The position numbers and the translations under genes were made by a program. A stretch of 64,000 nucleotides of DNA, taken from assembly GCF_003010955.1 (NCBI RefSeq), contig NZ_PGGO01000015.1, positions 87,924 to 151,923 of the forward strand. The letters are read 5' to 3'. This stretch comes from Phyllobacterium brassicacearum (GTDB lineage: Bacteria; Pseudomonadota; Alphaproteobacteria; Rhizobiales; Rhizobiaceae). The number at the start of each line of letters is the position of its first letter. Within the stretch, counting starts at the first letter, position 1. Positions 42,228-51,299 of this stretch are shown here, in pieces. The notes under the pieces are model-generated. The model saw only the letters and a list, made by a program, of their open reading frames with translations, made no database searches and was not told the origin of the DNA.

Positions 42228-43001
42228 GTGCCTTTGCCCGCTCTGTCCAGACGTATTCTGATTGGCGCTCCGCTTCTGGCGGCCGCCGCATATGTGCTGC
42301 CGGTCTGTGCGGAGAATGTCGGCAAAAAGCCAGACGGCGTCGTCGAGCTCTACACGTCCCAGGGATGTGGCTCCTGCCCACCTGCGGATGCCATTCTTAA
42401 ACAGCTCGCGACGGAGGGGAAAGTTGTCGCCCTCGCCTTTCACGTCGATTATTGGGACTATCGCGGCTGGACGGACAATCTTGCACTGCCGGAAAATACC
42501 GATCGCCAAAACGCTTACAGGACTGCTCTTGGCCTGAATGGCATCTATACACCTCAAGTGATTATCAACGGCCGTGAGCATGTGAACGGGCAGGACGGAC
42601 AGAAAATTCGCAGGCGCATCTCGGAAATGCGCGACACGGGGACTGGCCTGACCGTTCCCGTTTCCATCGACAAGACTGCGCCCGACCGTTTGCTGATCGA
42701 TATCGGCGCCGGTCAGGCCACAAAGAATCCGGTCCGGGTCCTGCTTGCCTACTTTAATCGGGAAACCATCGTCGCCATACCTGATGGTGAGAATGTTGGC
42801 CGCAAGGTGAATTATTCCAACAGTGTGCGGGCGATGGAAACCGTCGGGATGTGGGATGGCAATGCCCAGCAAATTGAAATTCCGCTGAGTGAGATCGCCA
42901 GCAAAAAGGCGACCGGGTGTGCCGTATTGTTGCAGGAAATGCTCGGCGAAGGCAAGCCGGGTCCAATTATCGGCGCTTCGATCATGGCCGCCAAATCCTG
43001 A
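42228..43001 (+). CDS. DUF1223 protein, exported thioredoxin-like
   Basis: A 257-residue protein. A signal peptide (about residues 1-28, with RRILIGAPLLAAAAYVLPVCA) precedes the DUF1223 domain VELYTSQGCGSCPPADAILKQLA, a thioredoxin-like fold with a CGSCPP motif in place of the CXXC of true thioredoxins (the spacing here is C-G-S-C). HVDYWDYRGWTDNLA and YTPQVIINGREHVNGQD are further family markers. The start is GTG 42228. A redox role in the envelope is plausible; no activity is established to my knowledge. Confidence 0.85.
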   Translation: MPLPALSRRILIGAPLLAAAAYVLPVCAENVGKKPDGVVELYTSQGCGSCPPADAILKQLATEGKVVALAFHVDYWDYRGWTDNLALPENTDRQNAYRTALGLNGIYTPQVIINGREHVNGQDGQKIRRRISEMRDTGTGLTVPVSIDKTAPDRLLIDIGAGQATKNPVRVLLAYFNRETIVAIPDGENVGRKVNYSNSVRAMETVGMWDGNAQQIEIPLSEIASKKATGCAVLLQEMLGEGKPGPIIGASIMAAKS

Positions 43002-43388
43002 TTATAATGGTCCCCAAACAAAAACAGGCCGGATAAATCCGGCCTGAGGTATTGGGGCATGTTGCCAAATAGGGAGACTAAATGGTTCGGACCCAACCAA
43101 CCCGTTGGGCGGGGGGCTTGGGGTATCGGGCTGTTCGAGGCGAACCGTCTCAGACAACATGTGCCGATGGTGGGTTTCGAATGGGGCGGCAATGCGAACA
43201 GATTATGGCGAGAATATGTCGTATCATCACCATTGGAATCAATCCGTATTGCTTCGTGAGAACGATCAAAAACCGATTCTAAAGCCAATTATTGCCCATT
43301 TCACGATCATTCCGGCCTTGTAAAAACAAGCGGAACAGGTCACCTTTATGTCATCCAGGTGTCACACGACAGTTAAGGCGGTTGATTG
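43002..43388. other. 387-base region with hairpin and one weak small frame
   Basis: A nine-to-ten-base stem (AGGCCGGA at 43026 pairing with TCCGGCCT at 43038) follows the DUF1223 gene but has no T tail, so it may be a weak terminator or a processing site. A 66-codon frame at 43082-43282 has AGGGA seven bases before its ATG; its product (MVRTQPTRWAGGLGYR...) resembles nothing I know and is Arg/Thr/Cys-rich, so I do not call it a gene. A small RNA is possible. Confidence 0.35.
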
Positions 43389-43760
43389 ATGGACAGCAAT
43401 GCGAGTGGCGATGAATCGCAACAGCAGGCGAAACTTATCTCTCTAGTACGCACCGGTGATCCGCCCGTTACCTTTAACCGGCGCGAGCTTGATCAAATTC
43501 TCCATATATACGGCTTCATGGTTTCCGCAGGTGAATGGCGTGATTATGCCATTGATCATTTGATGGATCGCGCGGTCTTCTCCATTTTTCGTCGGACCAG
43601 CGAAGTGCCAATGTTCCGTGTCGAGAAAAACCCCAGGCTTGCCCGCAAGCAGGGCGCATATAGCGTGATCGCAGCAAGCGGGCTCATCCTCAAACGGGGC
43701 CATGAGCTCGACCGAGTGCTCCGGGTATTCGACAAGGGTTTGAGCGTCGTGCGGGGATAG
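43389..43760 (+). CDS. DUF2794 protein
   Basis: A 123-residue cytoplasmic protein of a family found in alphaproteobacteria. VTFNRRELDQILHIYGFMVSAGEWRDYAIDHLMDRAVFSIFRRTSEVPMFRVEK is the diagnostic core, and the end is LDRVLRVFDKGLSVVRG. ATG 43389 is preceded in frame by a TTG at 43386. Function is unknown. Confidence 0.85.
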   Translation: MDSNASGDESQQQAKLISLVRTGDPPVTFNRRELDQILHIYGFMVSAGEWRDYAIDHLMDRAVFSIFRRTSEVPMFRVEKNPRLARKQGAYSVIAASGLILKRGHELDRVLRVFDKGLSVVRG

Positions 43761-43775
43761 GCTCTGCCGATGTGG

Positions 43776-44324
43776 CTATGCTCTCAGTGGCGGCCTGCCG
43801 GGTAACGTCTCGGAGCCGCCATTCATGTCGAGCTGCATGAGCACCGTATCCAGCCAGCGGCCATGCTTGAACCCTGAACTCTTGATGGTTCCCGAGTACT
43901 TGAAGCCAGAACTGGCGTGTAGTTTGACCGACGCCGAATTATCATGGCCGTCTCCAATAACGGCGATGAATTGTCGAAAGCCCAGCGCGGTACAGTCAAC
44001 GATCAGCTGTTTCAACAGTGCCTTGCCAAGGCCCCTGCCTTTGGCCTCCGGCGCAATATAGATCGAGTCCTCCACGGTCCACCAATAGGCAGGCCTGGTC
44101 CTGAAGTAGCTTGCATAGGCATAGCCCGCTACCTTGCCGTCGATCTCCGACACGATATAGGGGAAACCCTCAGCGGTAATCGCATGAAATCGCCGCACCA
44201 TTTCCTCATAGTCAGGCGGATCGATCTCATAAGTCGCAGTTCCATGAAGGACAGCGTCGCGATAGATTTCGGTGATGACGGTAAGATCGGCAGGACGAGC
44301 CGAGCGGGTTTCTAATGGAGACAT
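43776..44324 (-). CDS. GNAT acetyltransferase, phosphinothricin acetyltransferase-like
   Basis: A 182-residue acetyltransferase of the Pat/MddA/YwnH branch. The core reads RPADLTVITEIYRDAVLHGTATYEIDPP, GYAYASYFRTRPAYWWTVEDSIYIAPEAKGRGLGKALLKQLI with the acetyl-CoA loop, and a C-terminal HASSGFKYSGTIKSSGFKHGRWLDTVLMQ. Members acetylate small amines such as phosphinothricin or methionine sulfone. ATG 44322-44324 is chosen over the frame to 44438 because the domain begins there. Confidence 0.85.
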   Translation of the reverse strand: MSPLETRSARPADLTVITEIYRDAVLHGTATYEIDPPDYEEMVRRFHAITAEGFPYIVSEIDGKVAGYAYASYFRTRPAYWWTVEDSIYIAPEAKGRGLGKALLKQLIVDCTALGFRQFIAVIGDGHDNSASVKLHASSGFKYSGTIKSSGFKHGRWLDTVLMQLDMNGGSETLPGRPPLRA

Positions 44325-44440
44325 GGGCTTCGCAGGCAAAGGATCAATCGTGATTGTTTCATGCGCCTCTTTGCCGATAATTTGAAGGGCCGACGCCGGA
44401 AAATTTTCATGCGACGCCAATTGGGACAACTCTCGCACAA

Positions 44441-44468
44441 AAGAAAAGGGCAGCGTTTCCGCTGCCCT
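44441..44468 (-). terminator. Rho-independent terminator of the BAX-inhibitor-1 gene
   Basis: On the minus strand GGGCAGCG (44468-44461) pairs with CGCTGCCC (44456-44449) around a four-base loop and is followed by TTTTCTTTT. It lies 24 bases after the stop at 44492. Confidence 0.82.
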
Positions 44469-44491
44469 GATCCCAATTCATGTTCGAGCGA

Positions 44492-45268
44492 TTACTCGCG
44501 ATTGCCCAGGAACTGCAGCAGGAACATGAACATGTTGATGAAGTCGAGGTAGAGACGCAGCGCGCCCATGATTGCCTTGCGGCCATAGGTATCCGCAGCA
44601 TCGCCTTCGTAATACATTTCCTTGATGTTCTGCGTGTCATAGGCGGTCAAGCCGGCAAAGACCAGCACTCCGATGGCCGAGATTGCGAACTGCAATGCGC
44701 TCGACGCAAGGAAGATATTGACCAGCGAAGCCAGGATGATGCCGATCAAGCCCATGAACAGGAACGAGCCCATACCGGACAGATCACGCTTTGTGGTGTA
44801 GCCGTACAGTGACAGCGCGCCAAACGACGCAGCTGTGATAAAGAACGTCTGAACGATGCTTCCAGAAGTATAAACGAGGAAGATCGAGGACAGCGAAATA
44901 CCAACAAGGGCGGCATAGGCCCAGAAGGTAGTCTGGGCCGCGGCCACGCTCATCTTTTCGATGCGGAAACTCAGGAAGAACACTGCGGCAAGCGGCGCAA
45001 GCATCACAACCCAGCGCAGGGGCGAGCCATAAAGCGCAACGCCGAGATTTGTCAGCATTTTACCGTTAGGCAATTGAGCCGCGGCAAGAGACGCATCGTT
45101 GGTGGTTGCGAAATAAACAGTTGCAAGAGCAGCAAGACCGGTCACTGCAAGACCGATCCCCATCAGATTGTAGACCTTCAGCATGTAACTGCGCAGACCC
45201 TGATCGATCCCCGCGTCCACACGCACTCCGGCCGAAGTACGGGCCTGGATGTTGCGATAGTCAGCCAT
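44492..45268 (-). CDS. BAX inhibitor-1/YccA family membrane protein
   Basis: A 258-residue, seven-helix membrane protein. The family markers are YNLMGIGLAVTGLAALATV, SGSIVQTFFITAASFGALSLYGYTTKRDLSGMGSFLFMGLIG, and LTAYDTQNIKEMYYEG with the conserved Asp pair; the end is LYLDFINMFMFLLQFLGNR. The bacterial homologue BsYetJ is a pH-sensitive calcium leak channel; YccA interacts with the FtsH protease. Which applies here is not known. ATG 45266-45268 (MADYRNIQ) is the natural start. Confidence 0.9.
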   Translation of the reverse strand: MADYRNIQARTSAGVRVDAGIDQGLRSYMLKVYNLMGIGLAVTGLAALATVYFATTNDASLAAAQLPNGKMLTNLGVALYGSPLRWVVMLAPLAAVFFLSFRIEKMSVAAAQTTFWAYAALVGISLSSIFLVYTSGSIVQTFFITAASFGALSLYGYTTKRDLSGMGSFLFMGLIGIILASLVNIFLASSALQFAISAIGVLVFAGLTAYDTQNIKEMYYEGDAADTYGRKAIMGALRLYLDFINMFMFLLQFLGNRE

Positions 45269-45458
45269 GATTAACCTCATTTGCTTCGTCCCGTCGGGTG
45301 TCGGGTTTATCCCCAGGCGCCGCTGGCGGGACCCCAGCATGCCTTGGGACAAATTATGGGGATTCGTGCGATCCATAACAAGACCTGATTTACTCAAGAA
45401 TGCGTGTAATTGGCCAAAAGGCGATGAATCGAACGAAAATTACACTCTTTTAACGATT

Positions 45459-48026
45459 TCAGAGGTTTCGCAGGACTGGCGCCGCCTTTTGGCCAAGGAT
45501 ACGCCACGTGCCCGCAAGGCCAAATCCGACAGTCAAGACCAGCGCAATGATCACGGTCATGACGGCGACATCCGGCTGGAAGGATGCGGGCAGTGTCATG
45601 ACCCTGACGATCACGTACCAGGCTGCCAGACCGCCAGCAAAGAGTGCGAAAACCGCCGTGGCGAGACCGAGCAGCATGTATTCGAGGGTGAAAGCCCTGA
45701 TGAGCGTTCGTCTCGTCGCGCCGAGAGTCTTCAGAACCACCGCGTCGTGAACGCGCGCCCGGTTACCTGCCGCCAGCGCACCACCGAGCACGAGGATCGA
45801 GGCGATCAATGCCACCGATGCCGCCGCACGAATTGCAACGGCCAGCTGGCCGACGAGCTCGTTGGCAATCGTGATCGCGTCTTTGACGCGAACAGTGGTG
45901 ACAGCCGGAAACGCGCGGGTCACGTCACGCATGACCGTTGCCTCCTGCTGTGGTGTCGACGAGATGTCGGTCAGGGTCGCCAGCCAGGCGTGCGGGGCAC
46001 CGGCAAAGGTATTCGGCGAGAAAACCATAACGAAATTAATGGCCAGCGATTCCCATTGCAGCTGGCGGAAATTGGCGATGCGTGCCGTGACATTGCGGCC
46101 AAGCACGTTGACTGTCACCGTATCGCCAATCTTGAGGCCAAGATTGTTGGCCTCTTCCGCAGAGAACGACACAAGAGGCTCGCCCGAATAGTCTGCGGGC
46201 CACCACGTACCACGCGTCAGTTCGGAGTTTTCCGGCACGTTCCGGGCATAGGTTATCCCGCGATCGCCACGTAGTACCCACGCCCCTTCCGGAGGTATCG
46301 TCAGCTTGTCGACGCCTGTTCCGTTGAACGCAACGATGCGGCCGCGCAGCATGGGCGCGCTTACGATCTTGCCGTTGGGCGCCGCCTTCTGCACGAGACT
46401 AGTAAACTGATCCACCTGCTTGCTCTGGATGTCGACGAAGAAGAAGTTTGGAGCCCTTTCCGGCAGGTTGCCGGCCAGCTGCCGGCGCAAGCTGCCATCG
46501 ATGAGCGCAAGCGTGACAAGTAAGGTCAGTCCAAGACCCAGAGACAGGACCACAGAGGGTGTGAGGGCGCCCGGACGGTGGATATTGCCGATGGCAAGAC
46601 GCAGTGCCGTGGAACGAACTCGCGGCGCTCGGCGTGCCGCCCATTGGACCAGGCCCGATACCGCTCGCAGAACCACGAATGAAAACGCGACTGCGCCGAT
46701 GAATATCGCGGCTATCCTCCGGTCATAGGCGAAGAGAACGGCGAGCAGGCAAAGGACGGCAATCAGGACGGCAGCAACGGCCACATAGAACAGCTTTGGC
46801 CAGCCCCGCTGTTCAAAGCCCTGCTCCCGGAATAGGGCTGTTGCCGGAACATCGCGCGCACGCCCGAGAGGCAGGATCGCAAAGGCAAGCGTCGTCAGGA
46901 GTCCGAACAACGCCGCCCACGCCAATGCACCCGGATAAAATCCGCCCTTGGCTGCGATGGGCAGAACATCCCTGAGGGCGTAGCCGGCCGCATAGGGAAT
47001 GATAGCCGCAATCACCAGACCGATAGCGATGCCGATAAGTGCAATGATTGTGATCTGGATCAGATACACCGCAATAACAAACCAGCCGGGCGCTCCGAGC
47101 GATTTGAACGTCGCGATGACACCGCGTTTGCCGTCGAGATAGGCCCTGACCGCATTGGCGACGCCAACACCGCCGACAATCAGCGCTGTCAGGCCGACCA
47201 ATGTCAGGAACTGCGAGAACCGCTCAATATTGGCGCTGAGCGATGGGGCCGCATTGGTCCGGCTACGTATGGTCCAACCGGCCTCTGGGAATTCGAGCCG
47301 CGCCTCATTGCGGATAGCCGTGATCGCGGCTTCGCTCGTACCGGCAGGGAGCGCGAGTTTGTAGCTGTGATCGACGAGGCTGCCCGGTTGGACCAGGCCG
47401 GCAGCCGCGAGACCTTCGAGCGAAACCATGAAACGTGGCGCAAAACCGAAACCATCGGATAGTAGATCGGGTTCATTGGTGATTATAGAACGCAATTCGA
47501 AAGTCGCCGATCCCAGCAGAACGTGGTCACCAATTTTGAGGTTGAGCCGGTCGAGAAAGATTTGGGCAACGGCTGCGCCAAACGCTCCATCCTTTTCAAT
47601 GAACAACGCCTCGTGGTCGAGTGCCGGCGCCGTCTCCAGCTTGCCATAGAGCGGATAGGCTTTATCCACCGCCTTTACTTCGACCAGCGACTGGTCGGAT
47701 CCATCAACTAGTCGCGCCATGGACCGCATATTGGCGCTGACCGCGACGCGGCCCTTGGCATCAAGAAATGCGCGCTCTTCGGGAGTGACTTCGCGCTGGT
47801 TCAGTTGAAAGCGGATATCACCACCGAGAATGCTTTGCCCCTGCGTGGAGATGCCTGCGGTCACGGAATTGGCGACCGAGTTGACACCGCCAATGGCCGC
47901 CACACCGAGCGCGATGCAGGCGAGGAATATATAGAACCCGGACAAGCCGCTGCGCATTTCGCGCAAGGCAAAACGCAGGGCCAGTTTGAGCGATGGCGAT
48001 GAGCGGATTGACGAGACGTCACTCAT
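45459..48026 (-). CDS. ABC transporter permease, FtsX/YbbP type
   Basis: An 855-residue permease with the duplicated FtsX layout: one N-terminal helix, a large periplasmic domain (about residues 60-270), three to four helices, a middle pair, a second periplasmic domain (about 520-720), and three C-terminal helices. GLSGFYIFLACIALGVAAIGGVNSVANSV opens it. It forms a YbbA-YbbP-like exporter with the ATPase it overlaps by four bases. In E. coli the pair lies next to tesA, as it does here, where the TesA-like gene is divergent. The substrate is not established. Confidence 0.9.
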   Translation of the reverse strand: MSDVSSIRSSPSLKLALRFALREMRSGLSGFYIFLACIALGVAAIGGVNSVANSVTAGISTQGQSILGGDIRFQLNQREVTPEERAFLDAKGRVAVSANMRSMARLVDGSDQSLVEVKAVDKAYPLYGKLETAPALDHEALFIEKDGAFGAAVAQIFLDRLNLKIGDHVLLGSATFELRSIITNEPDLLSDGFGFAPRFMVSLEGLAAAGLVQPGSLVDHSYKLALPAGTSEAAITAIRNEARLEFPEAGWTIRSRTNAAPSLSANIERFSQFLTLVGLTALIVGGVGVANAVRAYLDGKRGVIATFKSLGAPGWFVIAVYLIQITIIALIGIAIGLVIAAIIPYAAGYALRDVLPIAAKGGFYPGALAWAALFGLLTTLAFAILPLGRARDVPATALFREQGFEQRGWPKLFYVAVAAVLIAVLCLLAVLFAYDRRIAAIFIGAVAFSFVVLRAVSGLVQWAARRAPRVRSTALRLAIGNIHRPGALTPSVVLSLGLGLTLLVTLALIDGSLRRQLAGNLPERAPNFFFVDIQSKQVDQFTSLVQKAAPNGKIVSAPMLRGRIVAFNGTGVDKLTIPPEGAWVLRGDRGITYARNVPENSELTRGTWWPADYSGEPLVSFSAEEANNLGLKIGDTVTVNVLGRNVTARIANFRQLQWESLAINFVMVFSPNTFAGAPHAWLATLTDISSTPQQEATVMRDVTRAFPAVTTVRVKDAITIANELVGQLAVAIRAAASVALIASILVLGGALAAGNRARVHDAVVLKTLGATRRTLIRAFTLEYMLLGLATAVFALFAGGLAAWYVIVRVMTLPASFQPDVAVMTVIIALVLTVGFGLAGTWRILGQKAAPVLRNL

Positions 48027-48727
48027 GCGCTTTTCGCCAGTTCCGGTGCGCCTTCGTCCGCCTCGATCAAACCGGACCGGACCCGGATTTCACGGTCACA
48101 CCGCGCTGCGAGGGTGGCGTCATGGGTGACAAGAACCAAAGTGAGGCCGAGTTCCTTCTGCTTTTCGAACAGAAGGTCGGCAATTTGCTTGCCGGTCGCG
48201 GTGTCGAGGTTCCCCGTGGGCTCGTCGGCAATGAGAATCTTTGGCGAAGGTGCGAGGGCACGGGCGATCGCAACCCGCTGCTGTTCGCCACCGGAGAGCT
48301 CTCCCGGATAATGCGTAACGCGATCGGCAAGCCCGACCGCCGCAAGGACACGCTCTGCAACGGCAAAAGCATCAGGATTGCCAGCCAGCTCCAGGGGAAC
48401 AGCGACATTTTCGAGCGCCGTCATGTTGGGAATGAGGTGAAAGGACTGAAAGACGATGCCGATATTCTTGCCGCGAAACGCTGCAGCCTCGTCCTCATTC
48501 ATGATCTCCAGCTTCTCGCCAGCGATCCGAACAGAACCGGAATCCACACGTTCCAGACCGGCAAGAACCATAAGCAAGGTGGATTTCCCGGAACCGGACG
48601 GCCCGACAATGCCGACGGACTGGCCGGAATTGATGTTCAGCGAGATACCTTTCAGCACATGGACGGAGGAAGCACCCGTACCTAGTGTCAACTCAATGTG
48701 ATCAAGCGCGATGACGGATTCAGTCAC
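48023..48727 (-). CDS. ABC transporter ATP-binding protein, YbbA type
   Basis: A 234-residue ATPase of the LolD/MacB/YbbA group. Walker A GIVGPSGSGKSTLLMVLAGLE, Q-loop FQSFHLIPNMTALENVAVPLEL, signature YPGELSGGEQQRVAIARALA, Walker B KILIADEPTGNLD and the H-loop VTHD are intact. The start is GTG 48725-48727 after AAGGAAG; a frame reaching 48871 would overlap the divergent esterase gene. Its stop overlaps the permease start. Confidence 0.92.
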   Translation of the reverse strand: MTESVIALDHIELTLGTGASSVHVLKGISLNINSGQSVGIVGPSGSGKSTLLMVLAGLERVDSGSVRIAGEKLEIMNEDEAAAFRGKNIGIVFQSFHLIPNMTALENVAVPLELAGNPDAFAVAERVLAAVGLADRVTHYPGELSGGEQQRVAIARALAPSPKILIADEPTGNLDTATGKQIADLLFEKQKELGLTLVLVTHDATLAARCDREIRVRSGLIEADEGAPELAKSA

Positions 48728-48797
48728 GAAACGACTTCCTTTGCGATATGGTCGGCACCGACTCTGGTTGCAGCTGGTCAGATATGGGTACCCAAAA

Positions 48798-49463
48798 ATG
48801 AGATTCAAACCATTGATACAATTCCTGGTTTCACTTGGTCTTGTTGCCTTGCCGTCCTTGGCATTGGCCAATCAAAAAAGCGTGTCCGACCACCCGCTGA
48901 CAGTTGTTGGTTTCGGGGACAGCCTGATGTCGGGCTTTGAGCTGCCGATGCAGGACTCGTTCACCGCACAGCTGGAGCAGGCCATGAGAGCAAAGGGTAT
49001 CAATGTTACGATTGCCAATGCCGGCGTAGCCGGAGAGACCACAACAGACGGTCTCTCCCGCCTCGATTGGTCCGTGCCGGAGGGGACAGATCTCGTCATT
49101 CTCGAGTTTGGTGCCAACGACGCTTTGCGCGGCATATCACCGGAGCTAAGTGAAAAGAATCTCGCAGAGATCATCGAGAAACTGAAGCAGAGAAATGTGC
49201 AGGTCATTGTCGCCGGCATGCTTGCACCACCCAACATGGGCGACGACTACGAAGCGAGGTTCAACGCAATCTTCCCGCGTCTGGCCGATAAATATGATGT
49301 GCCGCTCTACCCATTTTTCATGGAGGGTGTGGCCACTGAAAAATCATTGCAGCTGGAGGATGGTATGCATCCCAATGCCAAGGGTGTCGCAAGGATGGTC
49401 GAAGGCTTCATGCCCGTCATCGAGAAGACCATAGCGGAAACCAGCTCTGCCATATCGCAGTAG
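48798..49463 (+). CDS. tesA: SGNH hydrolase, TesA-like periplasmic esterase
   Basis: A 221-residue arylesterase/lysophospholipase of the TesA group. After a signal peptide (residues 1-25, ending SLALA) come the SGNH blocks: VVGFGDSLMSGFELPMQDSF with the nucleophilic Ser, NAGVAGETTTDGLSRLDW, ILEFGANDALRG and DGMHPNAKGVARM with the catalytic Asp-His. ATG 48798 is the best start. It is divergent from the ybbAP-like genes, the same neighbourhood as in E. coli. Confidence 0.88.
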   Translation: MRFKPLIQFLVSLGLVALPSLALANQKSVSDHPLTVVGFGDSLMSGFELPMQDSFTAQLEQAMRAKGINVTIANAGVAGETTTDGLSRLDWSVPEGTDLVILEFGANDALRGISPELSEKNLAEIIEKLKQRNVQVIVAGMLAPPNMGDDYEARFNAIFPRLADKYDVPLYPFFMEGVATEKSLQLEDGMHPNAKGVARMVEGFMPVIEKTIAETSSAISQ

Positions 49464-49616
49464 CAATCGCTGTCGCTCCCAAGAAATCGTCTTCGGGGAG
49501 AGCAAAGACATGCGTGGCCAATTTGTCGCGCGGGAAAAGAATGTGATTTTCCGCCTTGCTCCCGGACTCATTCAATGATTCTCTAGAGTTACAACTCGAT
49601 TCGGGGAGGATGCCTT

Positions 49617-50213
49617 ATGCCGCGTCTCTTTACTGCCCTCGAAATCCCGAGGGACGCCGCTCTCTCACTATCGCTCTTGCGCGGTGGTTTGCCAGGCGCC
49701 CGATGGATCGACGTCGAAAACTATCACATCACATTGCGTTTTATCGGCGACGTTGAAGGCCATGTTGCCGACGAAGTAGCCAATGCGCTTGATCGTATAC
49801 GGCGGCCGGAATTCACTCTCAAGCTTTCCGGCGTCAATGCGTTCGGTTCGAAAAAGCCGCACAGCGTCTTTGCCGGGGTGTCGCCATCGCCGGATATTCA
49901 GGCGCTGCAGGCCGAGATCGAACGTATATGCCAGCGCCTGATGCTGCCGGCCGACCCGCGCAAATTCACTCCACATGTGACGCTCGCCCGACTGCGCAAT
50001 GTGCGCAATGAAGAGGTCGCGCATTACCTCTCCTCGCGCGGTAACTTCGCCACGGCACCGTTCACGATTGGACGGTTCGTGTTGATGTCGTCGCGCGATT
50101 CGATTGGTGGCGGGCCCTATATCGTCGAGGAGGCGTGGCCCCTTGAAGCACCGCGCTCCACGCGTCAGAACAGCTTCGAAAGACCATCCGAAGCTGCCCG
50201 GATCATCCGGTAG
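49617..50213 (+). CDS. thpR: RNA 2',3'-cyclic phosphodiesterase ThpR
   Basis: A 198-residue 2H phosphoesterase (LigT/ThpR). The two catalytic HXTX motifs are YHITLRFIGDV and FTPHVTLARLR, with F-A-L-E-I-P at the start and GPYIVEEAWPLE near the end. It hydrolyses 2',3'-cyclic phosphates in RNA; the E. coli enzyme also ligates tRNA halves in vitro. ATG 49617 lies nine bases after GGGGAGG. Its last 49 bases overlap the 3' end of the opposite phosphatase gene. Confidence 0.9.
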   Translation: MPRLFTALEIPRDAALSLSLLRGGLPGARWIDVENYHITLRFIGDVEGHVADEVANALDRIRRPEFTLKLSGVNAFGSKKPHSVFAGVSPSPDIQALQAEIERICQRLMLPADPRKFTPHVTLARLRNVRNEEVAHYLSSRGNFATAPFTIGRFVLMSSRDSIGGGPYIVEEAWPLEAPRSTRQNSFERPSEAARIIR

Positions 50214-50635
50214 ACACGCTCGAAATCGGCATTGGTGCCATAATACGGATCGGGAATTTGACGGCTCTCGCCTAGCGCGATTTCATAGAAGAGCCCGATC
50301 CTTGAACGAGCATTGACGGGCCGGCGCGCCTCGATTGCGGCTACATTGGCGTGGTCCATGCCGACGATCAGATCGAAACGAACATAATCCTCTACGGTCA
50401 GTTGCCGGCAACGTTGATGTGAAATATCGATCCCATATCTGCTCGCGACAGCAATGGACCGTTGATCCGGCGTCTCGCCCGTATGGTATCCGTTGGTACC
50501 GGCAGAATCGATAGTTGCACCCTCGGCTTTTCCCGACGCTACGAGCGCCGTCCTGAAGACGCCTTCTGCCAAGGGCGACCGGCAAATATTGCCAAGACAG
50601 ACGAAGAGAACCGAGCGGAAGGGAGGTATTTCCAT
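50165..50635 (-). CDS. Low-molecular-weight protein tyrosine phosphatase
   Basis: A 156-residue phosphatase. The P-loop is VLFVCLGNICRSPLAEGVF with the nucleophilic Cys, and the general acid is in RQIPDPYYGTNADFERV. ATG 50633-50635 is used; a GTG four codons upstream is also possible and neither has a clear ribosome-binding site. It stands alone, not beside exopolysaccharide genes, so it is probably of the general housekeeping type rather than a capsule regulator. Its 3' end overlaps thpR. Confidence 0.88.
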   Translation of the reverse strand: MEIPPFRSVLFVCLGNICRSPLAEGVFRTALVASGKAEGATIDSAGTNGYHTGETPDQRSIAVASRYGIDISHQRCRQLTVEDYVRFDLIVGMDHANVAAIEARRPVNARSRIGLFYEIALGESRQIPDPYYGTNADFERVYRMIRAASDGLSKLF

Positions 50636-50848
50636 AGATAAGGGCACCGTGACCGGAAGTTGATCTACGGCCAGATATGAAGAAAAGCCATCATGCGCAA
50701 CCTGTAAGACCCGCGCCTTGGCTACGTTCCACCAGCACAGAGTTCTGGATCCTCTCTGGAACTGATAAATTCACGGCAATTTGATCGAAACTCTTGCAGC
50801 TGGCCGCGAGCCTACCCATGTCTTCAAACGCAACCTGAAGGAAGAGGG

Positions 50849-51247
50849 ATGGACGACATTAAAATTGGCGAAATTCTTGAGCCGGGGAGCGAGGACAACC
50901 AGCGTTCTCGCGAAGAGCGTGTCCGCGCGCGGTTCTGGAAGACAGCAAGCAAAGCAGCAAAGGCCATTCCATTCCTGGACGAGGTGATTGCTGGCTATTT
51001 CTGTGCACTCGATCCTGCAACGCCGACAAGAGTGCGAGGAGTTCTTTTGGCGTCGCTGGCCTATTTTGTTCTGCCGCTCGACTTCATTCCCGACTTTCTC
51101 CTTGGCCTCGGATTCACCGATGACATGGCCGTTCTGATGGCGGCTTTGACCGCAATTCGCACCAACATTACGCCAGCCCACCGCGCTGCAGCGAAGAAGG
51201 CACTCGAAGACTTGGATCGGGATAGCTCGCCGCAGGGCGGCCTGTAA
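50849..51247 (+). CDS. YkvA family (DUF1232) protein
   Basis: A 132-residue protein. The DUF1232 core is LLASLAYFVLPLDFIPDFLLGLGFTDDMAVLMAALTAIRTNI, a pair of hydrophobic helices around the P-D-F-I-P-D motif. It is preceded by about 55 mostly polar residues. GGAAGAGGG lies just upstream of ATG 50849. Function is unknown; members are small inner-membrane proteins. Confidence 0.85.
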   Translation: MDDIKIGEILEPGSEDNQRSREERVRARFWKTASKAAKAIPFLDEVIAGYFCALDPATPTRVRGVLLASLAYFVLPLDFIPDFLLGLGFTDDMAVLMAALTAIRTNITPAHRAAAKKALEDLDRDSSPQGGL

Positions 51248-51281
51248 ACGGCTCAACCTGCCGGCGTAACCAGAAACACCG

Positions 51282-51299
51282 GATCACAACGATGTGATC
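51282..51299. promoter_or_regulatory. Seven-base dyad after the YkvA gene
   Basis: GATCACA (51282-51288) and TGTGATC (51293-51299) are separated by ACGA, 35 bases after the stop of the YkvA gene. There is no T tail. It may be a weak hairpin or a protein site for the region upstream of the IalB-like gene, which starts 235 bases later. The rest of 51248-51533 shows nothing else. Confidence 0.35.

Noticed and set aside
43082..43282. 66-codon frame with a good ribosome-binding site
   Set aside because: Composition is unlike a folded protein and unlike neighbouring genes; kept only as a possibility in the regional entry.
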